From Balneolales bacterium (GTDB taxonomy: Bacteria; Bacteroidota; Rhodothermia; Balneolales; Natronogracilivirgulaceae): 47,265 nucleotides of DNA. Shown one piece after another: positions 46,667 to 47,265 of this stretch. The position numbers and the translations under genes are program-made. Every line of letters begins with the position of its first letter. The first letter of the stretch is position 1. A model generated the notes under the pieces. It saw only the letters and a list, made by a program, of their open reading frames with translations. It was not told the DNA's origin and did not search any database. The stretch lies in contig SLOL01000028.1 of the NCBI GenBank assembly GCA_007132495.1, forward strand, positions 1 through 47,265, in the 5' to 3' direction.

Positions 46667-47265
46667 ATGAGCGAAGAAGTACGTCGTATGTTTGCTTCCA
46701 TATCGGACCGTTACGATATGCTCAATACGGTTCTGTCTATGGGAGTACACCACCGTTGGAGAACCAAAGCGGTTAAGCAAAGCAGTGCACAGGAGGGAAT
46801 GAGCGTTCTGGATTGTGCCACCGGAACCGGGGATCTGGCCATCGCTTTCAGGAAGGCCGTAGGTGAGAAGGGAACCGTAGTAGGAACCGACTTTTCATCC
46901 GAAATGCTGCTGAAAGCACCGAAAAAATCACGTAAAAAAGGGATGAATATCACCTGGGAAGTGGCCGACGCGATGGATCTGCCCTATGACGATGACCGGT
47001 TTGATATCAGCAGCATAGCTTTCGGAATCCGCAATGTGGACGAACCTGAAACGGCCTTGTCGGAGATGGCAAGGGTCGTGAGACCGGGAGGAAAGGTGGT
47101 GGTCCTGGAGTTCGGTCAGCCTTCCGGATTGATCAAGTACCCCTACCGATGGCACAGTAAGTACATTATACCGCTGCTGGGAGGCTGGCTGAGCGGAAAC
47201 AGTGAGGCGTACCGGTACCTTCCCGAGACCAGCGCCGCATTTCCGGCAGGAGAGCGTTTTATTTC
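46667..47265 (+). CDS. menG: Demethylmenaquinone methyltransferase (3' end cut by the window)
   Basis: The first 199 codons of a MenG/UbiE family SAM-dependent methyltransferase, running off the window end. It starts at the ATG at 46667, five bases after the previous stop. Signatures: FASISDRYDMLNTVLSMGVH near the N-terminus, the SAM motif LDCATGTGDLAI (about residues 48-59), and GIRNVDEPETALSEMARVV, split here as GIRNVDEPE, then GGKVVVLEFGQP. The enzyme adds the last methyl group to menaquinone (or ubiquinone). In this phylum the quinone is menaquinone, which would serve the alternative complex III encoded at 22930-30575. Confidence 0.93.
   Translation, partial: MSEEVRRMFASISDRYDMLNTVLSMGVHHRWRTKAVKQSSAQEGMSVLDCATGTGDLAIAFRKAVGEKGTVVGTDFSSEMLLKAPKKSRKKGMNITWEVADAMDLPYDDDRFDISSIAFGIRNVDEPETALSEMARVVRPGGKVVVLEFGQPSGLIKYPYRWHSKYIIPLLGGWLSGNSEAYRYLPETSAAFPAGERFI

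Overview
The window looks like chromosome from an aerobic, heterotrophic member of the Bacteroidota/Balneolota/Rhodothermota group. Four things point there: C-terminal secretion tails of the 'QNYPNPFNP' type on two secreted proteins; an alternative complex III (ActA-F) operon fused to a caa3 oxidase with a cytochrome c domain on subunit II; a single-chain branched-chain 2-oxoacid dehydrogenase E1; and a serine-palmitoyltransferase-like gene next to a GNAT-type acyltransferase. Many starts lack a clear Shine-Dalgarno sequence, also usual for this group. The exact genus cannot be read from the sequence. I saw no rRNA, tRNA, CRISPR array or intact mobile element.

Layout. 1-1031: a scrappy edge, with the 3' end of an ATP-grasp gene whose frame is broken by a 73-bp tandem duplication, then a decayed IS4-type transposase on the minus strand. 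1032-7157 (+): sphingolipid-type SPT and GNAT genes, fused E1 alpha/beta, fumarase. 7229-9190: divergent heme O synthase (ctaB) and heme A synthase (ctaA), which make the cofactor for the oxidase further along. 9225-17916: a probable beta-glucan locus, with a divergent UxaE-like protein, a GH3 lipoprotein beta-glucosidase, a LacI regulator, a secreted binding-type protein broken by an in-frame TGA, and a secreted GH16 endo-glucanase. Two inverted repeats with the same half-sites lie in the GH3-lacI intergenic region and are candidate operators.

17919-30575 (-): one long collinear respiratory cluster read from the right: actA-B-C-D-E-F, a small membrane protein, sco, then oxidase subunits II, I, III and IV. 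It would carry electrons from menaquinol through complex III to O2. Subunit I carries the YSHPAVY motif of A2-type heme-copper oxidases. A DUF420 membrane protein lies on the other side of the actA upstream region.

31637-47265: mostly housekeeping genes: UPF0173 hydrolase, a PPi-type phosphofructokinase, YciO/Sua5 family protein, mtnA, xerD, a PgpH-type 7TM-HD phosphodiesterase with a Gly/Ser/Asp repeat tail, a sodium:solute symporter, a STAS protein, ligA, a RodZ-like protein, comF, a membrane protein of unknown function and the 5' part of menG/ubiE, cut by the window end. MenG would supply the menaquinone used by complex III.

No wholly new multi-gene system is evident. The most unusual items are the UxaE-like protein that seems to lack an expected family motif, the stop-interrupted binding protein beside GH16, the conserved unknown membrane protein inside the act-cox cluster, the Asn in place of a usual His in CtaA, and the several short tandem repeats.
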